The notes below the pieces were generated by a model. The model worked only from the letters and a program-made list of their open reading frames with translations, did not search any database and was not told the origin of the DNA. DNA of 64,000 nucleotides from Antedon mediterranea (taxonomy: Eukaryota > Echinodermata > Crinoidea > Comatulida > Antedonidae). The stretch covers positions 5,314,288 to 5,378,287 of the forward strand of contig NC_092676.1 in the NCBI RefSeq assembly GCF_964355755.1, read 5' to 3'. This document shows positions 13,591-26,860 of the stretch, in pieces. The first letter of the stretch is position 1; every line of letters starts with the position of its first letter. The position numbers were made by a program, and so were the translations under genes.

Positions 13591-14864
13591 GCTATGCATG
13601 TTGATACTATATAAATGCTGTTACATAGAGACAACAGATTTAATGTGTATTTTGCTTCTTTTTTTTAGTTCAAGTACATGATATACTATTTAGAATTGAT
13701 TATTAGACTTAGAATGTCACACTTTGAAATTCTGACCCTAATGTCACACCTTGGCCCCTTTATTTATGGAAACACCCATGTGCATTTAGTACGTCGCTAA
13801 GGATTACATCATCAGTCACGTAATTACAGAATACGCGATTATCAATTTAGGGATTTAACGAAATAAATATTTTGCCTACACAGTGGTCGAAGCGCGTATT
13901 TAATAGATTCGTAAATAGTAAACCCCCCCCCCCACCCCCACTTAATGGACTCTTCCAATTTTGTTTATGATCTCGCGCTCGAGAAGAACGTCTCCTCGGC
14001 ACACAACGAGGTCCTGTTGTTTGTGCGATGGATTTTCTTATGCCTATTGTTTACCTGTGGAATTAAATTACACACACTATCGCATCACAACTTTAATTAC
14101 TGATTTACACAGCAATGGGCAAAGGATTCACCAAAAAAGAATACGTTGAATAAATGCCGTAAGCTGTTTTCAAACTATTGATCAGCCCACTGTTATTCCA
14201 ACATCATGCCTCTCGTGCGATAGGGAATTTCCTGGATAGAGACGAGTGGAGCGCGAGAGACGGCGGAGTGAGGCGGGCGTAGCTTGGACGGATTAGTTAG
14301 GGCCTACCAATTTCGCTCAGTGGCAATTAAATTTAATGTTTTAATTACGTCTGGATATAAACAATATAAAACTCAGTTTTGTCATCGGCAATAATATTTT
14401 ATACATAGGCTTAGTCAATTTTGTTCCGCTTCAAATTTTAAAAGTTTGATGTTTCGACCTAAAAAAAAGTTGGTCGAAACATCTCGGGACGAATCGTCCA
14501 TAGGCCGAAACGCCCTTGATTTGGCTAGCATGAAAGCATGTCTTGATCTTTTTTTAATCTGGCTAAAAAGGGTACTACTACTACTACTACAGCTTTGCCT
14601 AGCTAGCTAGGCCTACACCTAAAAGCTAGGCCTAGGTCTACACCTAAATAAATTCAGATTTGTGTAGAATTTAACTGTTTTACCGAAAAAAATTGTGATT
14701 GCTAGTTATGCTGCTGATTTTGCTAGTTAATTTTTTTACAACTAGCAAAGTTTGCTTGTCGAAAAAAAAGTAAATTTCGAGCCCTGTAGTAGGTTATTGT
14801 GATTGAAAGTTACTGTATATCAGTATCATTTTAAAACAAATTTCACTTAATAAAGATGTTGTTG

Positions 14865-15000
14865 GACTATACCATTTATTGACAGGGGTGTATTTTCCCT
14901 TTTTTCAAGTTATATCTCACTTTCCGCGGAGAATAGTGTAGGCTATTATTAGTTTATCCAGGCAAGATACAGTAGTAGTAGGCACCAAATAGACTGGGTG
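14865..15000 (+). repeat. Dispersed repeat family E, copy 1
   Basis: Conserved blocks GGACTATACCATTT, AGGGGTGT, ATATCTC and GTTTATCCAGGCAAG are shared with copies at 19690, 24945 and 33495. All four read on the same strand. No terminal repeats or coding content were seen, so the class is unknown. Confidence 0.6.
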
Positions 15001-15150
15001 AAGTTTAGGAGGTACTGTAGGTTGATAACTTAGAAACAAGGTACTGGATCTGAATCTACAGTACCTATACACAAATAGTAGGGAGTATTGTATTTGATTT
15101 GAGACAACCCACAGAACTAGATTTAAATTTTGAGTTAGGTTTACTGTAAA

Positions 15151-15173
15151 CCACCCCCCCCCCCCCCCCCCAC
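15151..15173. repeat. Poly-C tract
   Basis: A near-uninterrupted C run of about 20 bases followed by CACTCCCC. It produces false glycine-rich open frames on the opposite strand. Confidence 0.9.
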
Positions 15174-15672
15174 TCCCCAAAAATACTTAATTTTCCAATC
15201 TGATTTTCATGTGTTGTATTATTGATAATAGTACCCTCGTAAAATGGGTACAAAGAGTAGCGCTCCTGAAGTTGTAAAGTTCTTGATTGTTTAATACAGT
15301 CCAGCTTACCTGGACACACTGTTTACGTGAATATATTGATTTCTTTTGAACTGGATCTATACATTGAGGGAAGGTCTATTGTGCAAGATAAATTGTGGAC
15401 TATTCAATTATTTAGAGCTATGTTTAAAAGTCCAGTGTAAATAGACAAACAGTAGACAATGTGTCCTTTTTGTAATGTCCTGTTGGTAGTCTTGGCTACA
15501 AAATAAATCAACTTTTTAACATGAAAATGTTTCATTTGATCACTGTTATAGTTCAAAGTTAATTAGTTTGTTTTATGTATGCATTGGCAACGTACTATTG
15601 CACGGTTTTTGTTAAGACACGGATGCAGATAATTTTATGTGGCTATTTTAGTTAGGACTCTGCTATTTTATA

Positions 15673-15828
15673 AAGCTCTGCCTACACTATCAAACTAGTT
15701 TGACAAAAAAAAGTGTGATGTGCCCAAATATGGTAGTGATATGCCCAAATATGTTAGTGATAATATGACATCATGTCCATATATGGACACATCACATTTT
15801 GTTGTCACATATAGTGTAGACAGAGCTT
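15673..15828. mobile_element. MITE family A, copy 5
   Basis: AAGCTCTGCCTACACTATCA left end, TGTAGACAGAGCTT right end, TA flanks. The interior has two AAATATGGTAGTGATAT-like words in direct order. It lies in the large HIPK intron. Confidence 0.85.
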
Positions 15829-15830
15829 TA

Positions 15831-18286
15831 GTCTACAGTGTACATGTAGGTTTATAATGGTACTTGCTGGTTGGGTTTTTAATTTACTTTCAATTAAATC
15901 TTTCACAACTTGTAGGTTTGCTTTTATTATAATAGTAGATTAAAACAAGGAAGTGTTAAGCCCTGGGTACCATTAAACATTGCTCATTTCTTTATCAACA
16001 TTACTAAACTTGTACTAAAGTATAATTCTTAAAGTTTCTTATACATATTATCATACAGTAGCAGGGAATAATTTCGCCAGTGTAGCATAGCAAAAAGCTA
16101 TACAAAACAACCTTCTTGCTGCACATTTCTACAATTGTGTAGCAAAATATACTATAGAAAACTATGTTTCTCGACTAAAAAATCAGTTTTATTAGCAATA
16201 TTGCTAAACAAAATTTTAAGATGAAATTTTTCCCTGAGTAGTATCGAAAACTGCCATAGATTCTATACTATGACTCACCATACAAAATCTATATTTAGAT
16301 GAATTCAATGGTTGAATAAAAACAATATGACTCAAATTTTATTTTTAATGTATACAATATTTTAAAAAGAAGGGATGGACTGGAGGGATGAAAGGGGAGG
16401 AGGATATGAAGAGAAATATTAACAGAATTGTAATAAATAATGATAGTTTTATTTAAAATTTGGTATCTAAAATATTAACCACATATACGGTATATGAAAA
16501 ATTAAATAGCAGCAGGAGCAGCATACTTAGCAAATACAGTACCAAATTTGGCTAATTAAGGATTAATTTACTGTAATTTAGCACTTTTTAATATATATTT
16601 ATTACTTTCATTCATTAATTAATGGTTTAACATAAAGAATTGTATACAAATGCTTTTTAATTTTTAATTTGCTATTTGATACCCTTTGAACAATTTAGAA
16701 GTTTATGAGACAATTATTTTTAAACATTATTGAAAGCATGCCTTAAATAATTATTCAGACGGTTAAAAAGTAAACAAACTTACTGCAGTAGAAAATAATT
16801 TTGACATGATCCCTAAATTAATTTAATGTTATTTATTGTTAATACATAAATTGTGTTTATTTGAATAAACGTAGAGTAACTCCACGAATCAATGAATTAT
16901 TCATTTACTGTCTGACAGAATTTATTAAGATAGATCAATCTTGCATTAAACGTTCATACGTTAAGCGAACAGAGCATGTCTCCAGAATGGCTAATTAATC
17001 TTGCATGTTCGTAGACTGATGATTTAAAAATGTCATGTGGGTCGCAGGTAGGGTCAGAACAAGGTCACAAAGGGTCAAAGAAAATTCTTTCTCAATAATA
17101 CCGTATGTGAATACTTTGCAATACAGTTGGATTTAAGTATTCAAAACATACAAAGGTACTTTTCCTTGAAAAAATATCATCATGAATTTAAATGCGATTC
17201 TAAAATTTGTATCGCAATAAGATTTTTTCAGACAACTTGACAGACTTTTACAAATTAAATTGGACTTCTGTATTGTATTGTTATGCCTCTATTTTTTATT
17301 TTATCATGAACCTCGAACATACAGTAGTTACAGTATGATGGTAAAACAAGTCTGGAAAAGGGAGTTAGAAACCAGTTTACACATCTGGTTTCTGTGCACT
17401 TGAAAGAATCCAGTGTATCTTACTGTAAGTAAAGAGTACTGTATTAGAGAAAGGGTTACCCTGGTGCCAAACCCTGACAAATGAGTGCCATTTGGTGGCA
17501 GCCTATAATGGAGGGACCTTTTACGAGAGTGAGAAAATAATGTTTGGTTTGGTGCATTAATATAAATACACTTTTTTTAATGAATTTAAAGTGCTTTGAT
17601 AAAATTGCTACTAAAAGCAATTCTTTAAATATTCGAAAATACAGTACACATTGTATTTAAAGTACCAATTCAACTGAATCCCACCTCAACTGAATCCCTA
17701 GAACTGTATGTGTACTGTTAGTACAGTACTTTAGGCCATTATTGTAAAAGTACTAGTAGATTTAATCTATTGTTCAGGTAGGAAGCTACCAATTGTGATG
17801 ATGTAATCACCATGCTTTCAATTATGTAATCACTCATTGAAAATTCTGAAGCTTTTATGAATGGTCAATTCAATTGTGCAATATGCAACAGGGGGAGTCA
17901 AAAGCTTTTAATCTATAAATTTGTTTTAAATTAACATTGAATAATTAAAAAGTATAATAAATTGTATTTAAAACAAGATCAAACATTAAACTTAAGATCT
18001 TAAAAGAATTGTTTTAAATAATTTTTTCAGATCATATACTTACACCATAGTTTTTATCATGTTTTTGTTAATATACAAAATAAATAAAACATGCTATTGC
18101 TATTTTTGGTAGGTAAATTATTGTATTGTAAAGACCATCTCAGACAGAATCATACCAGACCTGACGAAACGTCTTGATTCGTTGGTGCTGTCAGATTTGA
18201 ATCCCGACGTTGGTCGTTGTTTTATGTCGTCGGGAAAACAAATTGGTATAATTTTCTTGTTGTACAATGCTGTCCGAGTTGGCCTT
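15831..18286 (-). other. HIPK intron, nothing recognised
   Basis: About 2.4 kb of AT-rich intron between a family A and a family B element. I see no exon-like protein match on either strand and no clear transposon ends. Short CAGTA-rich words are common, as elsewhere in this window. Confidence 0.6.
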
Positions 18287-18287
18287 A

Positions 18288-18493
18288 AAGCTTGGTTCCC
18301 ACTAGGGACGAAACGTAAAGCAATCTACGCAACGAGCCAGTCATTTCTAATAATTGTGTTAGCCCCCGCCTGCGTGAAATCCAACCTGCAATGTTTGCAA
18401 CACTTGTTGCGTCGTCAGTTCCCACTTGTGATTACGCAATACAACACTTTGCGGTATACGTCGCTGCATTGCGTTCTAGTGGGAACCACGCCT
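18288..18493. mobile_element. MITE family B, copy 3
   Basis: Ends AAGCTTGGTTCCCACTAGGG and GTTCTAGTGGGAACCACGCC between TA flanks. The interior has GCCTGCGTGAAATCCAACC and CCCACTTGTGATTACGC. It lies 146 bp downstream of the donor of the first HIPK coding exon. Confidence 0.82.
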
Positions 18494-18638
18494 TAGAAAA
18501 CAGTTCTTCCATTTGAAAGTACAGTAAATGTTGTAATGTATTGTCAAGTGATAGGGTAGTGGTACTATACTTAAATGCTAAAATTAATATGAATCGGACC
18601 ACAGTTTTGAACAAAAAACAAAAATAGCGATAGACTTA

Positions 18639-19682
<1,044 letters not shown>

Positions 19683-19689
19683 TTATTCC

Positions 19690-19800
19690 ATTATGGTGGA
19701 GGAGTACTTTAACTTTTCGTATCTAATCCCTCCCTCTGGAGAGCATGGGCTATTACTGGTTTATCCAGGTAAGCTAGGCACGAAATAGACTATCAGAATC
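19690..19800 (+). repeat. Dispersed repeat family E, copy 2
   Basis: Shares GGGCTATTACTGGTTTATCC, AGGTAAGCTAGGCACGAAAT and a CTATCAGAATCTCAACAC-like tail with the other copies. Located just upstream of the HIPK first coding exon acceptor. Confidence 0.6.
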
Positions 19801-21689
19801 TCAACACTTACATGTTTTTAAATATCTAGAATGTAGCTTAAAAATGTCTACAGATTTATTAGTAAAAACAAATCAACATAAAATTGTCATCTATGTTGGT
19901 GATTCACCATCTGTGTTCTGTGATCAAATACACTTACTCATGCAAATGCAATCAATTAATATTAATAAAATATCATCCATGTCATGAAAATAAACACAAT
20001 GAAAAATAATCATATTATAATAAAAAATAACATAAAATAAAATGTCAAATTCTAAATAATATAGCATAAAATCAATAATGATTCCTTTCATGAAAATAAA
20101 ACAAAGAGTGAAAGAAAGAATAGGGACCACATCAAACATGTGGTCTACTGCAGTTACTCTATGATGTTTACTTTTCACCTGTTTATGCAATGATGGGGTT
20201 TTCTTCTGTGATGCAATTTAAACCAGCTTTTGCCTCACAACTGTTGCCTCATTGTAAACAAACTAAAATAGTACTGTAGATTGTGCAGAGAAAATTGCGC
20301 AATTTAAAGCAGTAGAATGATGTTGGCATGATCCTTTTAAATACTTTAAATATTCTGTGAAACATCCATAGGTTTTGCTTTGTGAAGGTAATCAAAAAAA
20401 GGTTGAACATTGTAGAATGTCCAGTCAGCTGTGGTCAGTACTTTTTAAATGTCCAATTTAAAAGTTTGCAAGCTTATTTTGGATAAAATTAAAAGCAAGT
20501 CTTTTAAGATTTATGCAGGGTGCAGTGTTATGTGTAAAGGGAGTGGTCGGCCACACCCAACGTTAACCAGCATTTGTTCTTTGCTAATAAGAAAGCTAAT
20601 TAACACTTTATTTAATATAGTATTTCTTCTTTGTTAACAAAAACTACATGACAAAATAAATAAGAAAATAAGACTTAATTTTTTCCACGGCGTAAAAAAT
20701 AATGAAAACATAAATACGCATGCACATTGATTCGCGCAAATAAATTTACCAAGTGGAAAACAGGCTTTAACTATTAAGAAACTCGCATGAATACTTGATT
20801 AACTACTTTGTCTATGTAGGAAGAAAATAATGGGATAAATGCGATGTTAAGAACCTCAACTAAATACCAAGACTTGAAACAGTTCAAAATAAGTATTTGA
20901 ACGGTCTATTAAAACCACCTGAAATTCTATTATGACCAAACAATAATTTTGAATTGACCGTAGTTAGATCGCCCTGGGCCGAATCACGCAAGTGTGAAAG
21001 GACTTTTAACCAATTACAAACCTACAAAAGTCTTGATCATACTGAACTTTACAGTACAGTAATTTGGTCTAAATAAACTGACTTGCCTAGTGCGAACAAT
21101 GGTCAAATTTAACAATTGGTAGAGTTTAAACCTATTGATTAAACATACATTTTTCAAGCCCAGTGCGAACAAGGCCTACTGTAAGCCTGTGATAATGTAC
21201 ATTTGATAGACATGTTTATGATATTTTACTGACAACTTACTGTCCCTTGAGCTCTTCTTCAAGGACCATTCAGTCGTAAATATGAACTTTTCACCCTTAT
21301 AAAAATCTTACAATTTTAAATGTCAGTCAAAATATGCTTATTGACCTCAACAAACTACTACTAATAATAATAATTTTGATAAAGGCATAATGTGGTATTG
21401 TGTAGCAATTGGCTTTGTTACATACACTGCCGAAAAATATATTCCTAAATTGATGGTGCTTTGCTACCTAAACCTGTTGAACGTAGAAGTGATAAACTGG
21501 TTTTCAGACCAGAAGTCTTGTACTAATGCTTTTTTTTACTCTGTTTTTATTTCATTTTCACGGATGTGGGATAAGATTCCGGTCTATATCACAGACATGT
21601 TATTTACAATGAAAGAAATTTTGATTCTGTTTTAAATATAAATTCTATGTAACCGGATTATTAAATTTTTAACCTACTGTAACTTTGCC

Positions 21690-21845
21690 AGGAAAGTCTT
21701 CTAAAGCGATATTTTTGCTTTCTGACAATCCGCCAGGATAGTGTCCTGCGTTTTTCTATGAATTGTTTTATTTTTATGTAATTTATGCTTTTTGTATTAT
21801 TGTATTTCTTTTAGTTTTTAGTGGGAAATAAATAAATATGAATAT
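21690..21845 (+). mobile_element. Probable LINE/SINE 3' tail
   Basis: Contains CCAGGATAGTGTCCTGCG, then TTTTAGTTTTTAGTGGGAAA and the simple tail TAAATAAATATGAATATGAA. Such short-repeat tails are typical of non-LTR retroelement 3' ends. No ORF is present. Confidence 0.4.
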
Positions 21846-21867
21846 GAAGGGCAAATGTTGCCTGAAA

Positions 21868-21945
21868 TCTCTGCTAATTTTTCTGGCCGTTTTACCATTT
21901 TGATTTAGCTTTTTACTTATTTTATTTTGTATCGTCATTGAGACT
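21868..21945 (+). repeat. Dispersed repeat family G, copy 1
   Basis: The blocks TGCTAATTTTTCTGGCCGTT, TTTTGATTTAGCTTTT and ATTTTGTATCGTCATT recur on the opposite strand at 47855-47925. It directly follows the retroelement tail. Class unknown. Confidence 0.5.
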
Positions 21946-23089
21946 CAGCCATTGATACCCACAGCCTTCTCAATTTTTTCAGTAATTTATATTCATAATA
22001 TATATAATATATATTGATATAATTATTCATTAAAATAATGGACTTATCAATCCATTTGAATTAAGGTAAAACTCTATTTAAAATTAAAACTTAAAATGTT
22101 CTTAGTACGAACAAACATGATGTTAATAAGCTTGGGTCAGCCGATTCGGAGCCCTATCAATTACTCGCTATCAAATCTACAACTTTCCAAAAGGATATGA
22201 CGGTCGGTCGAGTATTAGTGAAAGAGATATGAATCACAAAACAACATATTGACCAAAGAGTACAGCTTTACAATACAGCATTTTACAGTCTTGAACAATA
22301 CAATTAATTTCAGCTTATTTAAAGGGTACTGAAAGGATTAGGTAGGTTTGTGGAAGGGGTTGGGGAGGCAGCCAAAGGATCACAATCAGACTAACATATT
22401 TCATTCAAATCAAATTAAAGTAAACACAAATTTCAATTTTTTTTTTTTTTGTCAAATTAAAAGCAGTATAAAAATCATATGGCAAGTGGTATATTCTGCC
22501 GACAAATATTATCCATGCTCTAGCAATAGCATAATAAATATTGGAATTACCCTGTATCAAATGGTCTGACCTATGTTATATAGCTTAGCACCAAGGTTAT
22601 AAAGCACATTGTGCAATACTAATCAAGTTTTACTGAGTGCAGTCAAGCGTGATATTTTCCAGGGATTACTGGCAAACAGCTAGACGACTAACGGTTGTTG
22701 ATCCCGTTGTTTTCACTGCAACAAGCAGAAAATAATCATTGCAATGCGTAAGCACTGGGATTGCAAACAAAACATGTGACGACGATATTCATCATTTTTA
22801 AACGTTAATTACTAATAGATACGTAGAACAAGGTTCTAGATGCGTCCAACTGGAATACTGTATATAAATAATAATGGCGTTTCAAAACTATAATCCTTTT
22901 CCAGAATTTAAATTGTAAAATTGTAGATCTAAATTTTTATTATATATTAATATATATGTTTGCTTAATTTAACATTTCAATTATTTTCTATATTTCACAT
23001 TTTCTTATTCAGATTTTTAGTCTTATGTAATTAATTTTATTTTTTGGTTTTTGTTTTTGTTTTTACTTTTCTGTTTTTATTGTATTTTG

Positions 23090-23172
23090 TATATTGTATC
23101 TGTTCTGAGGGTCCCAAATGATCAGCAAATGCTGGATGGATCACCTCATTAAATATGGTTAAAATAAAAATT
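23090..23172 (+). mobile_element. Probable non-LTR retroelement 3' end
   Basis: GAGGGTCCCAAATGATCAGC, GCTGGATGGATCACCTC and ATTAAATATGGTTAAAATAA form the 3' end pattern seen in CR1/L2-like elements, where a conserved hairpin is followed by a short tail repeat. Only the end is present. Confidence 0.45.
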
Positions 23173-24033
23173 AAATGCCAATTTAACTATTTATCTAACA
23201 ATTTAACAAATTCACTTAAAATATTAAATATTTTATTCTTTACATTCTATTCTACTGTACACTATATTAAATGTTTCAATTATAGCGATGAATAAACCCA
23301 TTATTTTTACGGGGTAAAGGTCAAATTAAAAAAAAACGTTTAAAATTCTGGAGCTGCATGAATTTTTCCATTGATTTTGGATGAGTAGTTATTTGTACTG
23401 TATGTATACCCTGGGTGGTTTGATGAGCACTGGGAGTGAGCTCTAGAGGTAAGATGTAGATGTAGGCTATGCCACTAAACTGGTTAAAAAACAATGTATA
23501 ATATTAATATGTTCTTTGCTTTTTTACCTCGCAACTAAAAATTAAACATAATAACATTGCTTTATTTAAACCACTATACACAGTAGTATAGTTGATTTAT
23601 AATTGTTGGTGTTTGACATCTTAATAAAAATGAAAAACACTGCTGACTGACTTCTAAGAAAAACGCTGGTAGGTAGGAAAGGTCAATCTCATGCCGTCGT
23701 TGAAACTAAATAAAACTCCCACTGTGCCATGTCACGACGACTCTGTAGGCGTTTATCCAAAACCAATGAGTTGCTCAACTTAAATCAGTAAACATCTATT
23801 GTTTCTGTGTCCACACTGCGTTTGTTTGCAACCCGATCCTAATAGCCAGCAACGGCTTCTCTAAGCACAGCTGTTGACTAACAAGTGGATCACAGCTTTT
23901 TATATTATAATAATCGTATTGGATTATTATTATTATCATATACCTTTTAATAATTAATTCTGTAGCATTTGAAATAAAAATATGTATTCCTGTCCTACTG
24001 CTACAATACACCACTCCTTTGGGCCTATGTCGG

Positions 24034-24392
24034 TTTATTTTATTTTTTTTAATTTTATTTTATTTAATCGAAACAAACAGCGATAATTACCGCCACTAAA
24101 CAGGTTTGATACAAACAAAGCCAGGACTGTTTAAAGCACCTTGATTGGTCCTTACATTGATCAAGGGCTTCTCTCGTCCAGTGCCCACCTTGACCATAGG
24201 AAAGGCATGGGCCAATACGCCTGAAGCAGATACTAGATGCAGGGGCTGCCATAAGAAGAGTCAGCAGTGCTGATTTCAAATGCCTAACGGGAGCCCATCT
24301 CCATCTACAGCACCCGATATTCCCAGATGGTCTCCCATCCAAGTTCTAACCAGGCCCAACGTAGTTTAACTTCAGTGATCTGACAGGTAAGG
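24034..24392 (-). mobile_element. 5S rRNA-derived SINE (SINE3-type)
   Basis: On the minus strand the 5' part reads GATCACTGAAGTTAAACTAC, GGGCCTGGTTAG, ACTTGGATGGGAGACCATCT and GGGAATATCGGGTGCTGTAG. That is the internal-promoter half of 5S rRNA (A box, intermediate element, C box). The first third of 5S rRNA is missing or replaced. A non-5S body of about 230 bp follows and ends in an A-rich tail with AAATAAAATAAAATT. This order (5S head, unrelated body, A-rich tail) defines SINE3-type retroposons, which are transcribed by RNA polymerase III and mobilised by a partner LINE. An isolated 5S pseudogene is less likely because of the body and tail. Confidence 0.82.
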
Positions 24393-24944
24393 AGGCAATA
24401 TTCATTCATTCATCAGTGGAAACTTATTTCAATTTATTGTCATTTTCATATAAAATAGAAATATTTGCTCTGAGATATATCAGATAAATAAAGAACAAAT
24501 TACAATTCAAAGTGCTAATTCACTCTCGTACGGTATACTGACAAGCATTCAGTGCAGCTGGATAAAATCCATTGCGAAATCTAGACTTAGAAGACACTTT
24601 CCCATGAAATAAATGAGGGTAACACTGTATGTTTTAATACTATCTGTATGGCCAACTGTACAGTATTATATTCAGGGAAAAATGTGAGTTGAAGCCAAGT
24701 TGAAAATAAGCGATAAATGTACTGCCAGTCTAGTGTTAATTTAGTGTTTACTACAGAGAAAATACTGTACAGTGAACTCTGCAACTATCCCAAAAGAAGA
24801 ATTTTTTTACGAGTCTAATCTAATGGTCCCAAATTCGCTCATCATCCAGGCACATTTACTCTAACTCTGTCAAGGACCTAACAATAACATGTATTGCTCC
24901 ATGACTGCATGTCTGAAGAAATTATAAGTGTGAACAGGTTTATG

Positions 24945-25055
24945 GATTATACTACTAACCGATAGGGGTGTTCAATCATGGTGTATTTAATCATTTTTCT
25001 TGAAGAGGTCAATATTGGTTTATCCGGGTAAGTTAGGCACAAACTACTGTACTCA
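24945..25055 (+). repeat. Dispersed repeat family E, copy 3
   Basis: GGATTATACTACTAACCGAT, AGGGGTGTTCAATCATGG and GGTTTATCCGGGTAAGTTAG match the other copies with more divergence. Confidence 0.5.
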
Positions 25056-26689
25056 CTTTGATTATTCATGTACTCAGGAAAACTAGAAAACAGGCTTTCG
25101 GAAAAACCAGAATTCTGGAAAAATCATACCCCATTGGCTGGCCCACAAATGTCTAATTTTGGGGGGAGATTAAAGTGTTTTATAGAAACCACCTTGGCTA
25201 TACAGTTATAAAGTAGTTAGTAAGACTACAGTATGTAGAGTAGACAAAATCCTAACTCGAGGCATCTGCGTTGGCCAATGAACATAACTGTACTTATGTC
25301 GTTTCCGAGAAATGTACGATACTCAGCACAAACCATTGAGCAATTAGTTTTAAAACAAAGTCCTTCGTGGCTATCTCAAACATTAACATAAATTCTGCAT
25401 TCCATTTAAAAGGACATCTAAATTAATTATTACTTTAATATTTTAGGAAAGGTGATATCTCATGGGCATCTATTAAAACACACAAGATAAATTTAAATTT
25501 AATGAGGTATTTATTCTGATGCAAAGCAAGCTGGAGTAATTTATCATCATTTATTCAAGGATCACACCAGTGGGATGCAAACTGTACTTAGCAAGGCCAG
25601 CAATAACGCAATAAACAAATTATTAATACGTAAACAAATCTATTCATCCTTCATTCTCTAGATGTTCATCAAATCTGCAGCAACTATATTAAATGAGTTT
25701 CTGGTATTTTAAAAATAACCAATCTCCGTGAAGACAGCTAAAACTCAAATATATAAAATAAAATTTAATGAAACACCTCTATCAGATAATGGTAAAATAA
25801 AAATGAATGATATAAAAATGTTTTCAAATAAAAGCCTATAGAATAACACAATAATTTGTTCACTTTAGCATAAATTATGATATGAAAAAATAAAAAATAA
25901 ATTAAAATGTGTTGTTGTTTACATACATTCAACAATAATGAATATGTCAGCAATTACTGTATCAGCAAGTCTTTATTTAATGTCCAGGTACCTCTTGCCA
26001 ATGCAGCTGATTGGCCTTGTACGGTAATCTTGTACAAATTAATCTAAATTTCTTTTTTATCAAGCCTCATTTCATGCATGGACATTAATAATAAACAGCT
26101 TTATATTGCAGCAGTAAATACATTCAAACTCATGATCCAGAAAACAAAAAAAATTTACATTGCTCAGACTAGAGTAAACAGAGTTGTTATTGCACTTTGT
26201 GGACAAATATTGGTCCATCACAGATAAAAAGGTTACCAATACCATTAAAATTAGTGACGTAAACACAACAGTATAATGTAGACATTAGTCTGTAGGTACA
26301 GTAAAGCATGTTATACAGTAAACAGTACTACTGTATAAAATGAATTATTAGTTGAATAATTCCAAGAAAAATGTGAGCATTTCAATAACAACTTGTTTGT
26401 GTACAGGGCTATTCCAACAATAAACTGCTTGTGGCTTAGAGGGTTATCATTTGCTCCTACTTGTTTTTTTTTTTTTTTTTGTCTTTTGACTGAATTTGCG
26501 TGTTTCTTTTCTTTGTTCTGATTTTGTTGTTTTTTAAGTCTGCAACTTTTGATGTATATTTCTGTACAACTGTTATTTTTATATGAGCAAGAAATAAAAA
26601 CAAACAAACAAACAAACAGTGGATGCTACACTTTTCAACTGCAAGCTTCTCCCTCAAAGGTCATGTCATGCCAGTGCTGCCTATTATAT

Positions 26690-26860
26690 TCAGGCTCTGT
26701 GTGATCCGTCCACCACAGTGAGCCTAGTGAGTGAACTACAGTACTACACCGGGATAAGTCCCTACTCATCTAGTACACTAGGTTCTGTAAAGTACACATT
26801 AGCATTTTGTGTATGTACAGTACATTGGACCTACTGTTTGTAATCCTTACAGTAAATATG
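26690..26860 (+). repeat. Dispersed repeat family F, copy 2
   Basis: CACTAGGTTCTGTAAAGTAC, TACATTGGACCTACTG and TTTGTAATCCTTAC align with 6370-6505. The copies are clearly diverged and have no shared reading frame. Confidence 0.55.

Larger units (their letters stand above)
9478..13777 (-). mobile_element. Unclassified 4.3-kb TIR element, copy 1
   Basis: Element of 4300 bp with termini GGGTGTTTCCATAAATTAAG and the inverted equivalent at the right end; 25 of 26 terminal positions match. ATGT duplicates both flanks (9474-9477 and 13778-13781). It was inserted into the hAT-like element at 9161-14786. The interior is mostly non-coding: no open frame exceeds about 70 codons and no transposase motif is recognisable. 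Copy 2 at 28667-32967 is the same length within 1 bp and nearly identical. Orientation is assigned relative to copy 2, which is taken as plus. Superfamily unknown; the 4-bp duplication excludes typical hAT and TTAA or TA elements. Confidence 0.88.
9161..14786. mobile_element. hAT-like non-autonomous element, split by the 4.3-kb element
   Basis: The ends are CAGGGCTCGAAATT and AATTTCGAGCCCTG in inverted orientation, flanked by TAGTA on both sides (9156-9160 and 14787-14791). Without the inserted element it is about 1.3 kb. The subterminal regions repeat the word GCTAGT or ACTAGC many times near both ends. The CAGGG termini are typical of hAT elements; a 5-bp rather than 8-bp duplication points to the hAT5-type group (inference). 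No transposase ORF remains. Confidence 0.8.
19801..24030. other. No gene seen; scattered retroelement tails
   Basis: AT-rich sequence upstream of the HIPK coding region, possibly within its first intron. Apart from the retroelement tails listed separately I see no coding signal. Open frames of 60-90 codons on both strands are low-complexity and match nothing known. Confidence 0.6.

Noticed and set aside
14917-15319. Two overlapping glycine-rich minus-strand frames
   Set aside because: Both are created by the poly-C tract at 15151 and repeat family E; there is no conserved protein sequence.
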